DNA of 64,000 nucleotides from Exiguobacterium sp. Leaf196 (GCF_001423965.1 NZ_LMPV01000006.1:1-64000); one strand, 5' to 3'; shown: positions 28,105 through 37,486, counted from the first letter of the stretch. The notes: generated from the sequence alone by a model not told the origin. A program made the numbers and translations.

Positions 28105-28473
28105 TTAACTTGATGCTGATAGTTCAGCGTATTCCTCTTGCGTGAACGCACGGGAGCGTGTCAAAAAACGTTTCCCTTCGACACCCTCAAGAGAGAACAT
28201 TCCGCCTCGACCATCCACGACATCAATGATGAGTTGGGTATGTTTCCAGTACTCATATTGATCTTCATGAATATAAAACGGGCAACCACCGATCTCTCCT
28301 AGTTTTTTATCCTGATCTCCCAGGAATAAATCGCCCTGCGCAAAACACATCGGGGAACTGCCATCGCAACAACCACCAGATTGATGAAACATCAACGGAC
28401 CGTGTTTTTCTCTCAACTGGTCGATCAACTCAAGACAAGCTGCTGTCGCCTGAACACGTTCCACCATTTGCAT
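28105..28473 (-). CDS. DUF779 family protein
   Basis: A 122-residue DUF779 protein, a family that regularly accompanies aldehyde dehydrogenases of this kind. It is rich in conserved Cys and His: FHQSGGCCDGSSPMCF near residues 29-45 and GGCPFYIHEDQYEYW further on. This suggests a bound metal or a redox centre. The function is unknown; help in maturing or protecting the dehydrogenase is an inference. The ATG at 28473 follows AAAGGAC; the longer frame runs into the dehydrogenase gene and was rejected. Confidence 0.88.
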   Translation of the reverse strand: MQMVERVQATAACLELIDQLREKHGPLMFHQSGGCCDGSSPMCFAQGDLFLGDQDKKLGEIGGCPFYIHEDQYEYWKHTQLIIDVVDGRGGMFSLEGVEGKRFLTRSRAFTQEEYAELSASS

Positions 28474-28489
28474 CCACGTCCTTTCCGAC

Positions 28490-30010
28490 TTAGAAGAAAC
28501 CGAGTTTATTCGGGTTATAGCTAACAAGTAGGTTTTTCGTCCGTTGGTAATGGTTGAGCATCATCTTATGGTTCTCGCGTCCGATCCCTGACATTTTGTA
28601 ACCACCAAACGCCGCGTGAGCTGGATATTGGTGATAACAGTTCGTCCAGACGCGCCCTGCTTCGATCGCACGACCAAACCGATAAGCACGGTTCATGTCA
28701 CGTGTCCAGACGCCGGCACCAAGACCATATAACGTATCATTCGCAATTTCGAGTGCTTCTTCTTCCGTCTTGAATGTCGTGACCGATAGAACCGGTCCGA
28801 AAATTTCTTCCTGGAAGATGCGCATCTTATTGTGTCCTTTAAAGATCGTTGGTTGAATGTAATATCCTTCTGCGAGATCTCCTTCGAGCATGTTGCGCTC
28901 TCCACCGATTAGACACTCTGCGCCTTCCGACTTACCAATTTCAAGATACGAAAGGATTTTCTCCATCTGTTCGTTCGAAGCTTGAGCACCCATCATGACG
29001 TCGGCATCAAGAGGATTTCCGATTTTGATGGCTTTGACGCGCTCTAAAACACGTTCCATGAACGGTTCGTAAATCGATTCTTGAATCAAGGCACGCGATG
29101 GACACGTACAGACTTCCCCTTGGTTCAACGCAAACATCAATAATCCTTCGATTGCTTTATCAAAGAATGCATCGTCTGCCTGCATGATATCTTCAAAGAA
29201 AATGTTCGGTGATTTCCCACCGAGTTCGAGTGTGACCGGGATCAAGTTCTGCGAAGCATACTGCATGATCAAACGTCCTGTCGTCGTCTCACCCGTAAAG
29301 GCGATTTTGGCGATTCGTTTGCTTGAGGCGAGCGGTTTCCCTGCCTCAAGACCGAATCCATTGACGATGTTGAGCACACCTGGTGGAAGTAAATCTTCGA
29401 TGATCTCAACGAGTACCATGATGCTCGCTGGTGTTTGTTCTGCTGGTTTTAAGACAACACAGTTTCCTGCTGCGAGAGCTGGTGCTAATTTCCAGACAGC
29501 CATCAGGAGCGGGAAGTTCCACGGAATGATTTGACCGACGACGCCAAGTGGCTCATGGAAGTGATACGCAACCGTATCTTGATCGAGTTCGCCGACCGAA
29601 CCTTCTTGTGCACGAATGACCCCAGCGAAATAACGGAAGTGGTCGATCGCGAGCGGTAAATCGGCGTTAAGTGTCTCACGAACGGCTTTTCCGTTCTCAA
29701 GTGTTTCCGCATAAGCGAGCATCTCGAGATTTTCTTCCATTCGATTGGCGATCTTATTTAAAATATTCGAACGTTCGGTTACAGATGTTTTTCCCCATGC
29801 TTCTTTTGCCGCATGTGCTGCGTCAAGAGCGAGTTCGATATCTTCCTTTGTAGAACGAGCGACTTGGCACAACACCTTACCAGTAACAGGTGTCACATTA
29901 TCAAAATATTCTCCCCCGACTGGTGCCGTCCATTTTCCATTAATGTAGTTTTCATACCGTTCCTTGTACTGTACTTTTGACCCTTGCTTGTTCGGAATGT
30001 CATAAATCAT
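28490..30010 (-). CDS. NAD-dependent aldehyde dehydrogenase, AcoD/ExaC type
   Basis: A 506-residue aldehyde dehydrogenase that oxidises acetaldehyde or similar aldehydes to acids. It has the NAD site PWNFP (163-167), [10 protein letters not shown] (237-246), general base E262 in LELGGKSPN and the nucleophile C301 in [11 protein letters not shown]. The ending [14 protein letters not shown] is characteristic of the ExaC/AcoD group. It heads an operon with DUF779, 16 bp apart. A perfect cre site just after its -10 implies repression when glucose is present. Confidence 0.93.
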   Translation of the reverse strand: MIYDIPNKQGSKVQYKERYENYINGKWTAPVGGEYFDNVTPVTGKVLCQVARSTKEDIELALDAAHAAKEAWGKTSVTERSNILNKIANRMEENLEMLAYAETLENGKAVRETLNADLPLAIDHFRYFAGVIRAQEGSVGELDQDTVAYHFHEPLGVVGQIIPWNFPLLMAVWKLAPALAAGNCVVLKPAEQTPASIMVLVEIIEDLLPPGVLNIVNGFGLEAGKPLASSKRIAKIAFTGETTTGRLIMQYASQNLIPVTLELGGKSPNIFFEDIMQADDAFFDKAIEGLLMFALNQGEVCTCPSRALIQESIYEPFMERVLERVKAIKIGNPLDADVMMGAQASNEQMEKILSYLEIGKSEGAECLIGGERNMLEGDLAEGYYIQPTIFKGHNKMRIFQEEIFGPVLSVTTFKTEEEALEIANDTLYGLGAGVWTRDMNRAYRFGRAIEAGRVWTNCYHQYPAHAAFGGYKMSGIGRENHKMMLNHYQRTKNLLVSYNPNKLGFF

Positions 30011-30058
30011 GCGTTATATCCTCCCTCAACTAAAATGGTCAAGCAGTGAGACGGATGC

Positions 30059-30074
30059 TTGTATGCGCTTACAT
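30059..30074 (-). promoter_or_regulatory. Perfect cre site of the aldehyde dehydrogenase operon
   Basis: ATGTAAGCGCATACAA matches WTGNNARCGNWWWCAW at every position. It lies directly downstream of a -10 TATATT (30078-30083), the usual position for CcpA repression. Confidence 0.85.
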
Positions 30075-30167
30075 TTTAATATAGGCTAAAACAGTCCTCT
30101 CGATACCATCGTACCAAAATTATATGAAAAGTCAAAAAATTCTGGTAAATACTTGTGATATTTTTCG

Positions 30168-30200
30168 AAAAAAAACATCTCCATTTTCGGGAGATGTTTT
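30168..30200 (-). terminator. Terminator of yteA
   Basis: ACATCTCC/GGAGATGT stem with an ATTTTCG-type loop, followed on the minus strand by eight T. Confidence 0.9.
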
Positions 30201-30205
30201 GCCGG

Positions 30206-30730
30206 TCAAGACCGTGTCGGATCGATTCCATCTTCTTGATCAGACGGTGTATCAGAACTACCAAAGTCACTCACTTTCGAGAATCCGTCCGTATCACCGT
30301 CGATGTCTTTCCCGCGAGCTGTGACAGATGGATCTAGTACATCTTCTTCGCTTGGTCGCGAATTCGGATCGTTCTCGTTTTGTTCTGCTTCTTCTTTTGC
30401 ATGCTCAATGCATAATAGGGTTTCTGGAATGATATCAAGGCGTTCGATTTCAATCTCTTTTCCACAGACTTCGCAAATGCCATACGTTCCGTCCTCGATC
30501 GCTTTTAAGGCGCGATCCACATCTGATAGCATATCCTCTTGCATATCCGTGATTGCTTGATCACGTTCCCGCAAGAACAATTCATCGCCAGAATCGGCAG
30601 GATGATTATCGTAACTCGACAATTCACCTTCATCGTAATCGGTATCGCGTTGTTCGATGTTTGATGTCGTCTTTTCTTTTTCCTTCAATAACCGTTGCTT
30701 AAATTCTTCCGTCTGTTGTTTAGATAACAT
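30206..30730 (-). CDS. yteA: YteA-family DksA/TraR-like zinc-finger protein
   Basis: A 174-residue protein of the YteA branch of the TraR/DksA superfamily. The N-terminal part is a coiled-coil-prone helix pair (FKQRLLKEKEKTTSNIEQ; RERDQAITDMQEDMLSDVDRALKAIED). The zinc-finger region CEVCGKEIEIERLDIIPETLLCIEH has CxxC and CxxH ligands. The C-terminal third is acidic and likely disordered. Family members may act on RNA polymerase through the secondary channel, but this is unproven for YteA. It is monocistronic. Confidence 0.88.
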   Translation of the reverse strand: MLSKQQTEEFKQRLLKEKEKTTSNIEQRDTDYDEGELSSYDNHPADSGDELFLRERDQAITDMQEDMLSDVDRALKAIEDGTYGICEVCGKEIEIERLDIIPETLLCIEHAKEEAEQNENDPNSRPSEEDVLDPSVTARGKDIDGDTDGFSKVSDFGSSDTPSDQEDGIDPTRS

Positions 30731-30798
30731 GATTGTTCGACTCCCCTTCGTTAGAACCTCTGTTAAGAATGTAGCCTATTCGAAGAAGAATTAAACCA

Positions 30799-31596
30799 TC
30801 ACGAACACTTATAAGACCGAATTGATCCATGAAGATCACAGATAACCGTCATGCATTCATTCCCATCGTTAAAACAAATCTGATGTGATCGTCCATTCTT
30901 GGATGTCGTGATGTCATCAATCCACAGTTGCGAAGCATCTGCTGAAGACAGCATCGCGATTTTGTCGCGAATCATGAATAAATCAAACGGTAACAGATTC
31001 AAGGATTGAATCGTCAAACCATGTTTACGGAAGAGTGGATCAAGCTGATATTGCGAGAGACTGTACAAACACTTCTCGGCTCCACCAATCAACAACTGAA
31101 TCGAATGGGAGGGTTCATGACTATCGATTCGCTCCTTATGCAGGATAATTCGTCCTCGAACACCAGACTCATTGAAAATTCGTTGCGTATCCTCTTGTGA
31201 AAGGCGTGGTCCACCTTCCTTAACCTTTAAGACGATGTGAGCGAATTCCGCGAAATCCGGTTTTCCGATTTCAAGCGCTGGGATATGACGAACTTCTTCA
31301 CGTTCAATGATTTCAATCAAGTCACGCTCGACTTGGATGCTGACCGTATCTGTTGAAAAGACACGGACGTCGATCACGAATTGATCAAGTACCGCATTTA
31401 CTTCGATCGTATACGTTAAATCTAGGTTTTTTTCTTGCTCAACCAACAATCGATTCAAGATAAGTTGATGCAATAAATGGACTGGTGTACGTGAAGAAAA
31501 CTGACTCGAATAAATCAAATGCTTCGGTCCGGTTCCTTTTGTTGCTTTTGGTCGTGCTCCGTTTAATCTATATACATTCACTTTATAATTTAACAT
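30799..31596 (-). CDS. Protein of unknown function
   Basis: A 265-residue soluble protein that I do not recognise. Visible features are a basic N-terminus (MLNYKVNVYRLNGARPKATKGTG), a long alternating strand-helix region and the glycine-rich LIGGAEKCLYSLSQ near residue 190. It has no signal peptide, membrane helix or catalytic motif I can name. The ATG at 31596 with GAAGGTG at 5-6 nt spacing is the best start. The frame stays open to 31797, but that stretch is AT-rich and overlaps the terminator of mtlD. Confidence 0.65.
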   Translation of the reverse strand: MLNYKVNVYRLNGARPKATKGTGPKHLIYSSQFSSRTPVHLLHQLILNRLLVEQEKNLDLTYTIEVNAVLDQFVIDVRVFSTDTVSIQVERDLIEIIEREEVRHIPALEIGKPDFAEFAHIVLKVKEGGPRLSQEDTQRIFNESGVRGRIILHKERIDSHEPSHSIQLLIGGAEKCLYSLSQYQLDPLFRKHGLTIQSLNLLPFDLFMIRDKIAMLSSADASQLWIDDITTSKNGRSHQICFNDGNECMTVICDLHGSIRSYKCS

Positions 31597-31673
31597 ATGA
31601 TCACCTTCTCTTACCTGAAAAATCGGAATAGAGATGTTCCGTTCATATAGCGTACAATGTATTTTAATCGCTA

Positions 31674-31693
31674 AATATTCGTTTTCGAATATT
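31674..31693. repeat. Inverted repeat in the leader of the 30799 gene
   Basis: AATATTCG-TTTT-CGAATATT, an 8-bp perfect inverted repeat about 80 bp before the start at 31596. It is a possible operator. The surrounding 31597-31787 is AT-rich and holds no other gene I can support. Confidence 0.4.
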
Positions 31694-31787
31694 CCAAATT
31701 TAATATACAAATTGTAATCAAATTGTGATAGTAAGATTTTTAGAAACTGCTTTTTTCGTTGATACCAAGACATATTTAAATCGCAAA

Positions 31788-31820
31788 CTAAAAACACCCT
31801 CCACAGATATGAAAGGTGTT
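31788..31820 (-). terminator. Terminator of mtlA-mtlF-mtlD
   Basis: AACACC..GGTGTT stem extended by G-U pairs, followed by TTTTTAG on the minus strand. Confidence 0.78.
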
Positions 31821-31842
31821 CAGCTTACAGAGTTATTCATTC

Positions 31843-32985
31843 TTAAGCAATCGAATTGACTTGTTGTTGCATCGCTTCATAATGCTCAACGATCCGAGAT
31901 CCAAGTGGATCCGTTGCTGACAGTTGTAGATATGCGTTCAGCGCATCTTCGATTCCATGTTTCGTAATATATGCATTTAATTCTGAAGATTCTGAATCAT
32001 TTGGATCGAAATAGGTTAGGGCTGCTGCGATCCCACGTGCTAATCCATCTGCTTCGATCCCACGCTCCATCAATTCCTTCGCTGGTTTGACAAGTCGGTC
32101 ACTTGGACTCAATTTACGAATCGGTGAACGGGCGACACGAATGATTTCATCATGAATTCGCGGGTTTTCAAAGCGTTTCATATTCTTTTGGATGTACGCA
32201 CTATGATCGACCGGATTAAAGCCGTACTTTTCAAGTAACAACCACCCTGTTTCGTAAAGTGCCGTCTGGACACCCCGACGGATGCGTGGATCCGTTAAAC
32301 TTTCAGCGATCGTCTCTTTATGAAATAGTGCTCCGAGGTATGAAGCAATTGCATGTCCCGTGTTGACAGTGAACAGCTTCCGCTCGATGAACGGTTCGAT
32401 ATTCTCGACATAGGTGACGCCGTCGATCCGTGGATAGGCTTCCGGTAGTCCAGTCGTTTCGATCACCCATTCGAAGAATTCTTCCACTTCGACGTACAAC
32501 GGATCTTCGTGATGCTGAAGTGGAACAATCCGATCAACTGCTGCATTCGGGAAATACCAATTCTCCGCTACCGGTTGATGTTTCGCCACCTCTGTTTGTA
32601 AGTGTTTTGATCCACCAATCATGTTTTCACACGCAATGACGTAGACAGGTGTCTGTTGATCCCGTTGACGTAACCCTTCCGCGATCAAAGGAGCTACTTT
32701 CGACAACAAGCTCGGTCCGACAGCTGTCGTGATTACATCTGCTTCACGAATCGCTGCAATGACCTGATCTGGTTCAGATAAACTGTTAAGTGCCGTCACG
32801 CCGTCGACCCGTTCACGCCCTCCTCTTTCAGAGGCATAACCCACCTCATAGGTATGTCGTGCTTTTAATGCATCGACGACCGTCGTATTGACATCTACGA
32901 AACAGACTTCGTAACCCGTCTTGACAAGTTGTAAGCCGATGAAACCACGTCCGATGTTACCGGCACCAAAATGGATGGCTTTCAT
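31843..32985 (-). CDS. mtlD: Mannitol-1-phosphate 5-dehydrogenase
   Basis: Oxidises mannitol-1-phosphate made by the PTS to fructose-6-phosphate with NAD, feeding glycolysis. The 380-residue product has the N-terminal signature MKAIHFGAGNIGRGFIG (Rossmann) and the polyol dehydrogenase region ERKLFTVNTGHAIASYLG (about 202-219). It is the last gene of the operon, 2 bp after mtlF. Confidence 0.95.
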   Translation of the reverse strand: MKAIHFGAGNIGRGFIGLQLVKTGYEVCFVDVNTTVVDALKARHTYEVGYASERGGRERVDGVTALNSLSEPDQVIAAIREADVITTAVGPSLLSKVAPLIAEGLRQRDQQTPVYVIACENMIGGSKHLQTEVAKHQPVAENWYFPNAAVDRIVPLQHHEDPLYVEVEEFFEWVIETTGLPEAYPRIDGVTYVENIEPFIERKLFTVNTGHAIASYLGALFHKETIAESLTDPRIRRGVQTALYETGWLLLEKYGFNPVDHSAYIQKNMKRFENPRIHDEIIRVARSPIRKLSPSDRLVKPAKELMERGIEADGLARGIAAALTYFDPNDSESSELNAYITKHGIEDALNAYLQLSATDPLGSRIVEHYEAMQQQVNSIA

Positions 32986-32987
32986 GG

Positions 32988-33425
32988 TTACACCTCCGCT
33001 GTCAATAAGGCGATGATTTCTTCTTTTGATGTCGCTGCCACGATACGCTCGACGTTCTCCTCATCGGAGCAAATGACTGCGATATTTGATAACAACTCGA
33101 GATGTTCATCACCGACGCCAGCGATACCGATGACGAGTCGTGCTTGTTCCGTTCCGAACGCTACACCTTGCGGTACTTGTAGAATCGATAGCCCCGTTTT
33201 CTTGACTTGTGATTTAGCCGACTCTGTTCCGTGTGGAATCGCGACATGGTTGCCAATGTAGACCGTTGATAAGGCATGACGTTCCTGCATTGAATCGATA
33301 TAACCCGCTTCGACATATCCGTGATCGACGAGGAGTTGACCGGCAGCCGTAATGGCTGCCGTCTCGTCTGCGAATTGTTGATCAAGTAATACAAGTTCCG
33401 GTGAAAGGTTCATTGTCGTTGTCAT
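32988..33425 (-). CDS. mtlF: Mannitol PTS EIIA component
   Basis: A 145-residue EIIA of the mannitol/fructose class that carries the phosphoryl group from HPr to MtlA. The phospho-acceptor histidine lies in HVAIPHGTES (about residue 65). Conserved LARLVIGIAGVGDEHLELLS-like text follows. The ATG at 33425 follows AAGGAGGAA; the longer frame reaching into mtlA was rejected. EIIA is a separate gene here, unlike the fused enterobacterial MtlA. Confidence 0.93.
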   Translation of the reverse strand: MTTTMNLSPELVLLDQQFADETAAITAAGQLLVDHGYVEAGYIDSMQERHALSTVYIGNHVAIPHGTESAKSQVKKTGLSILQVPQGVAFGTEQARLVIGIAGVGDEHLELLSNIAVICSDEENVERIVAATSKEEIIALLTAEV

Positions 33426-33453
33426 GTTTATTCCTCCTTGAGTGTCTCTATCT

Positions 33454-34884
33454 TTAAGAAATCTTATTTCTTGCTGTTTCGATCTCATGAACAAGTTGAT
33501 CATAATATCCGGCATTTAAGAAATTATCGACTGATCGGTGTTCTGCCGTTGGTACCTGTTCCTTCGCCCGCTCCGTCAAATCACGATGCGTGATGATCAG
33601 TTCGGCGTTTTGCGGCAATTGACTGATCGACGTATTCGTCACTTTGATGGGTAAGCCCGCTTTATTGATCTTATTGCGAAGGACGGATGCTCCCATCGCA
33701 CTCGATCCCATACCAGCGTCACAAGCGAAGATGATATGTTCGACTTCCGCAAGTGGTTTGGCATCAGCTGAAACGAGTGTCGAGGCAATCGATTGTTTTC
33801 CTTTCATCGCACTGACGTTCGCGCTCGCCTCTTCAAGCGACGTTTCTTTTGCCTTGCTAGTTTTTAGCAGGACAGTCGAGACAACAAATGTCACAGATGC
33901 TGAAACAAGTACACCTGCAATCAATCCGACGTAAGAACCGCGTGATGCCATTGCGAGAACCGCGATGATACTACCTGGTGAAGCGGGTGCGACTAATCCG
34001 ACATCAAACAGGACGAAAGTGAGGATACCACTCATGCCACCTGCAATCATCGCAAGCAACAAGACTGGCTTCATCAAGACGTATGGGAAATAGATTTCGT
34101 GAATTCCACCGATAAATTGGATAAATGCTGCACCGGGTGCTGTCTTCTTCGCTGCACCAGAACCGAAGAACGAGTAAGCAAGTAACAATCCAAGACCTGG
34201 ACCTGGGTTGGCTTCGAGTAAGAACAGAACTGATTTACCCGCCTCGTTTACTTGGTCGAGACCAAGCGGGCTTAAAATACCGTGGTTGATCGCATTATTT
34301 AAGAACAAGATTTTTGCCGGTTCGATGAACAAACTCGCTAATGGTAGCAAATGTGCGCTGACGATCGCACCAACTGCTGCGGCCATGATGTCGTCAAGAC
34401 CTGTCATGAGTGGTCCGAATACTTTGAATCCACCGAGCATCAACAAACCACCGATGATTCCGACTGAGAAGTTATTGACGAGCATCTCGAGACCTGGTTT
34501 GACTTTTCCTTCAATTAACTGATCGAACTTTTTGATGACGTATCCACCAAGTGGTCCCATGATCATGGCACCGAGGAACATCGGAATCTCTGTTCCGACG
34601 ATAACCCCCATCGTCGCAAGCGTCCCGACAACGCCTCCCCTGACGTCATGCATTAATTTCCCGCCCGTGTATCCAATCAGCAACGGTAAGAGATAAGTGA
34701 TTGTCGGACCGACAAGTTCACCGAGTTCCTTATTCGGTGCCCATCCAGTCGGGATGAAGAGTGCCGTGATGATCCCCCAAGCGATGAATGCACCGATGTT
34801 CGGCATGACCATACCGCTTAAAAAGCTACCGAACCGTTGAACTTGTACACGGATACCCCGTGCTCCATTTTGAGCTGTCGCCAT
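33454..34884 (-). CDS. mtlA: Mannitol PTS transporter EIICB
   Basis: A 476-residue membrane transporter that imports and phosphorylates mannitol. The EIIC membrane domain covers about 1-340 (MVMPNIGAFIAWGIITALFIPTGW; GGIHEIYFPYVLMKP). The EIIB domain with phospho-Cys in HIIFACDAGMGSSAMGA is at about 375-476. There is no fused EIIA; mtlF provides it. The ATG at 34884 lies eight bases after GGAGG; the ATG 15 bases upstream would overlap this site. Confidence 0.94.
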   Translation of the reverse strand: MATAQNGARGIRVQVQRFGSFLSGMVMPNIGAFIAWGIITALFIPTGWAPNKELGELVGPTITYLLPLLIGYTGGKLMHDVRGGVVGTLATMGVIVGTEIPMFLGAMIMGPLGGYVIKKFDQLIEGKVKPGLEMLVNNFSVGIIGGLLMLGGFKVFGPLMTGLDDIMAAAVGAIVSAHLLPLASLFIEPAKILFLNNAINHGILSPLGLDQVNEAGKSVLFLLEANPGPGLGLLLAYSFFGSGAAKKTAPGAAFIQFIGGIHEIYFPYVLMKPVLLLAMIAGGMSGILTFVLFDVGLVAPASPGSIIAVLAMASRGSYVGLIAGVLVSASVTFVVSTVLLKTSKAKETSLEEASANVSAMKGKQSIASTLVSADAKPLAEVEHIIFACDAGMGSSAMGASVLRNKINKAGLPIKVTNTSISQLPQNAELIITHRDLTERAKEQVPTAEHRSVDNFLNAGYYDQLVHEIETARNKIS

Positions 34885-34941
34885 TGCGTTAGCCTCCATT
34901 TCGTGTATGAGTTGATAAGATGATTGCTTTGCTATGCCCTT

Positions 34942-34971
34942 ATTGTAAGATCATTGCAAGCGCTTACTCAA
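34942..34971 (-). promoter_or_regulatory. Promoter of mtlA with overlapping cre-like site
   Basis: TTGAGT (34966-34971) and TACAAT (34942-34947) with 18-bp spacing on the minus strand. Between them (34954-34969) GTAAGCGCTTGCAA is cre-like, with three departures from the consensus. Confidence 0.6.
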
Positions 34972-34983
34972 TCTTTCCTAGTT

Positions 34984-35013
34984 CAGTCTTTGTCCAAGAA
35001 GTTGGACAGACTG
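34984..35013 (-). promoter_or_regulatory. Palindrome upstream of the mtlA promoter, candidate MtlR site
   Basis: TGTCCAA-GAAG-TTGGACA flanked by further CAGTC/GACTG symmetry, centred about 63 bp before the likely mtlA transcription start. The position fits an activator of the MtlR type. Confidence 0.55.
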
Positions 35014-35034
35014 GAAAGAAGCCTGCCTGATCCA

Positions 35035-35079
35035 AGAAAAAATCCCTGCCACTTCAAAGATTGAGTGACAGGGGTTTTT
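35035..35079 (-). terminator. Terminator of mtlR
   Basis: CCCTGTCACT / AGTGGCAGGG-type stem with a ten-base loop, followed by ATTTTTTC on the minus strand. Confidence 0.82.
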
Positions 35080-37091
35080 CAAGTATTGCCTAGGAATTGA
35101 TCAATTACCGTTCGAAACGTTCGATTTAAAAGCAGACGAATTGCATGTTCCTCTCCGAACTCAAATTGATCCATTTGTTCGGGACTCTCAATGATTGCGG
35201 CACTAATCGAACTGAGTAATTCAAGCAGTTCGTTCGAGGTCTCTTCCGGTGCGACAAGGACAAGAAGCCGTTCGACGGATTGCAACTGTTGATCCATCCC
35301 GAGTAAGTCGATTGGTTCAGGCAATTCAAAAATGAGAAATCCTCCTCTTTGAATTGTCGCATCACGTCCGTGGAATAAAGCAAGCCGTGTTCCTGGAATA
35401 CCAAGACCCGACATCTCATGACGACGCAACAATTGCGCCGAGAGTGAAACAGCTGATTTTGCTAATCCTTGATCGACCATTCGTGTGCTGATCTCAAATA
35501 ATAACGATTCAATCCCATCGTCCACACGCTCCAACCGTTCCATTTGAAATCCGTTCGACACTTGAATCGACGATGCAACGAGCCGATGCAATTGCTCGAG
35601 ATCGAGCCATTCTGTTTTCGTCTGCCGTGGTTCTGGTTGGAAGGATTTTGGTAAGGCAAGAATCAATTTTCGGATCCGTTCGACCTCATCCTGAGGGAGC
35701 AACGGGTTGACAAGAAGATGTGGTGGGCGGATGTCAGGCAACGGCACGGTCGATAAAACGAAGTCATACGATTCAATCGGTAATCGTTCAATGCCAAACA
35801 GCGACGAGTTATCGATATGTTCGAGTTCAGCAAATTCTTGCCGTAACCGATTCATCAATAACTTTGAAGAGCCGAGTCCAGCAGAGCAGACGACTAAAAC
35901 GCGATATGGTAGTTTAGGTGTCGGTTTGCTGAGAACAGCCCCGAAATGCATGACCCAAAATGCTAAATCCACGTCTTCAAATGTCGCATCTGTGAAGATC
36001 GACAATGCTGCTTGTTTGACCGCATCGAACAGACGTGGATATTCCCGTTCAATTTGTTTGATGACATAGGACGGATTGACGCTATTTTGACGCGTATAGG
36101 ATTGAATATGCGAAACGAGCCCCCGCTCCAAAGCATAATCTTTCGTAAAGTTCGTTCCATATAATAAAGAGACGTGTTCAATCAATCGTTTCACACGGAG
36201 GCGTGTGACGAGTTCTTCCGTATCTCCTGCGTCCGATTGAAAAAACGCGCGCAACTCTTCTGATAACCATTGACGTTCGGCAATCGACAATGTGTCAGGT
36301 AATCGCTCTTCGACGCGTTCCACCCATTTGAGAATTTCGACTGGGTACGCTTTTAACTCGTAACGCATCGGAAACTGATCTTTGCGCAACGCTTGTAAAG
36401 CTAAGCTGAGTGTGGCACGCATGATTTGTCGGTCATTGAGACGTCCTTCTTTCGTCAACGGTGCAATGACTGCATACGCTTGATTGATCATCTCAAGCCA
36501 TGATGTTCGGTTCATTTGTAACAGATGGGGTAACTGATCGACATCTCCTTGCAACAACCGATAGAAAGCAAGAACATCCCATTGTGTAAAGATCAATGAG
36601 ATCAATAAGCGTCGTTTGTTGATCTCTTCGCCGATGACTTCGGCACCAATGCCTTTTTTGCGCTTGATTTCAAGGTCATATTGCATAAACCACTCATCAA
36701 TCCGCTCTAAATCCTGGCTGATCGTACTCGGTGCCACGTACATCGCATGGGCGATCGCCTGTAATTTGACCATCCCGTCTTCTTGCAGTAGCCGATACGC
36801 TAACTCGACTTGGCGATCCTCAGCAGTCGGTAATTGTTTGTGTGATAACAATAATTGGTCCCGTAGTACGTGTTTGGCTTCATCCGTTCCCTCAATCAAC
36901 AGACCTCTACCGCGGACATATGTCAAACGTAACTCATGGTCTTCTAAAGACTGGGCAAGACGATCCCGTTCACGCTGAATCGTTCGTTCCGATGTCTCGA
37001 GCGTTTCCGCGATTTCTTGTATTTGAACAGGTTCCTCACGTGATAAGAGGAAAAATAAGATATCGTGTTCCCGTGGTGTGAATTCAGTCAT
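35079..37091 (-). CDS. mtlR: PRD-type mannitol operon activator
   Basis: A 670-residue BglG/MtlR-type activator. In order: helix-turn-helix domains (about 1-160, with ETSERTIQRERDRLAQ and VAPSTISQDLERI), two PRDs that are phosphorylated by the PTS (about 170-390), an EIIB-like domain with Cys in VVCSAGLGSSKLLMNR (about 398-413), and an EIIA-like domain with the active His in LALFHGRDA. In Bacillus MtlR, PTS phosphorylation of these domains tells mannitol and glucose status. It overlaps the upstream EIIB-like gene by 8 bp and precedes mtlA. Confidence 0.9.
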   Translation of the reverse strand: MTEFTPREHDILFFLLSREEPVQIQEIAETLETSERTIQRERDRLAQSLEDHELRLTYVRGRGLLIEGTDEAKHVLRDQLLLSHKQLPTAEDRQVELAYRLLQEDGMVKLQAIAHAMYVAPSTISQDLERIDEWFMQYDLEIKRKKGIGAEVIGEEINKRRLLISLIFTQWDVLAFYRLLQGDVDQLPHLLQMNRTSWLEMINQAYAVIAPLTKEGRLNDRQIMRATLSLALQALRKDQFPMRYELKAYPVEILKWVERVEERLPDTLSIAERQWLSEELRAFFQSDAGDTEELVTRLRVKRLIEHVSLLYGTNFTKDYALERGLVSHIQSYTRQNSVNPSYVIKQIEREYPRLFDAVKQAALSIFTDATFEDVDLAFWVMHFGAVLSKPTPKLPYRVLVVCSAGLGSSKLLMNRLRQEFAELEHIDNSSLFGIERLPIESYDFVLSTVPLPDIRPPHLLVNPLLPQDEVERIRKLILALPKSFQPEPRQTKTEWLDLEQLHRLVASSIQVSNGFQMERLERVDDGIESLLFEISTRMVDQGLAKSAVSLSAQLLRRHEMSGLGIPGTRLALFHGRDATIQRGGFLIFELPEPIDLLGMDQQLQSVERLLVLVAPEETSNELLELLSSISAAIIESPEQMDQFEFGEEHAIRLLLNRTFRTVIDQFLGNT

Positions 37092-37377
37092 GTAGCCTCA
37101 CTCTTTTCCGCCAAGATTCGAGGATGACGTCATATGCAGTCGGATCCAGAATCCGATCGACTGGATGAACAGAACAATACGCTTTCCAGACGTGTCGATG
37201 GATAAGTTGTGCTTCTCCGACGATAAAAGATGCCTGATCAGGAAGATCTACGATTCGACATGTCTTGACGTCTGTCGTAATCCCACATTCAAGTAAGCGT
37301 TTTCTAAAAATCGTAGCCCCTATGACACTACTTGCCATTCCACTCTCGCATACGAAATAGATGATTTCTGGATTCAT
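37084..37377 (-). CDS. Stand-alone EIIB-like PTS protein
   Basis: A 97-residue protein that resembles the EIIB domain of mannitol transporters: IYFVCESGMASSVIGATIFRKRL at residues 6-28 holds the expected phospho-Cys (C10) in a P-loop. The rest, with VKTCRIVDLPDQASFIVGEAQLIHR, matches the small alpha/beta EIIB fold. It has no transporter domain of its own and overlaps mtlR by 8 bp, so the two are coupled. A role in relaying phosphate to MtlR is plausible but inferred. Confidence 0.75.
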   Translation of the reverse strand: MNPEIIYFVCESGMASSVIGATIFRKRLLECGITTDVKTCRIVDLPDQASFIVGEAQLIHRHVWKAYCSVHPVDRILDPTAYDVILESWRKRVRLHD

Positions 37378-37486
37378 CCGTCATTCCTCCCCTTCATTTT
37401 ATAAGAATATCAGAAATAGTTTCGGGGTTTTACCTTGAAACAAAATCAATAGTTATTTTTGAACTGGCAGATTTCCTTGCCAAACA

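Noticed and set aside
31597-31797. Upstream extension of the unknown 30799 gene
   Set aside because: AT-rich, overlaps the mtlD terminator, and no ribosome-binding site; the start at 31596 has one.
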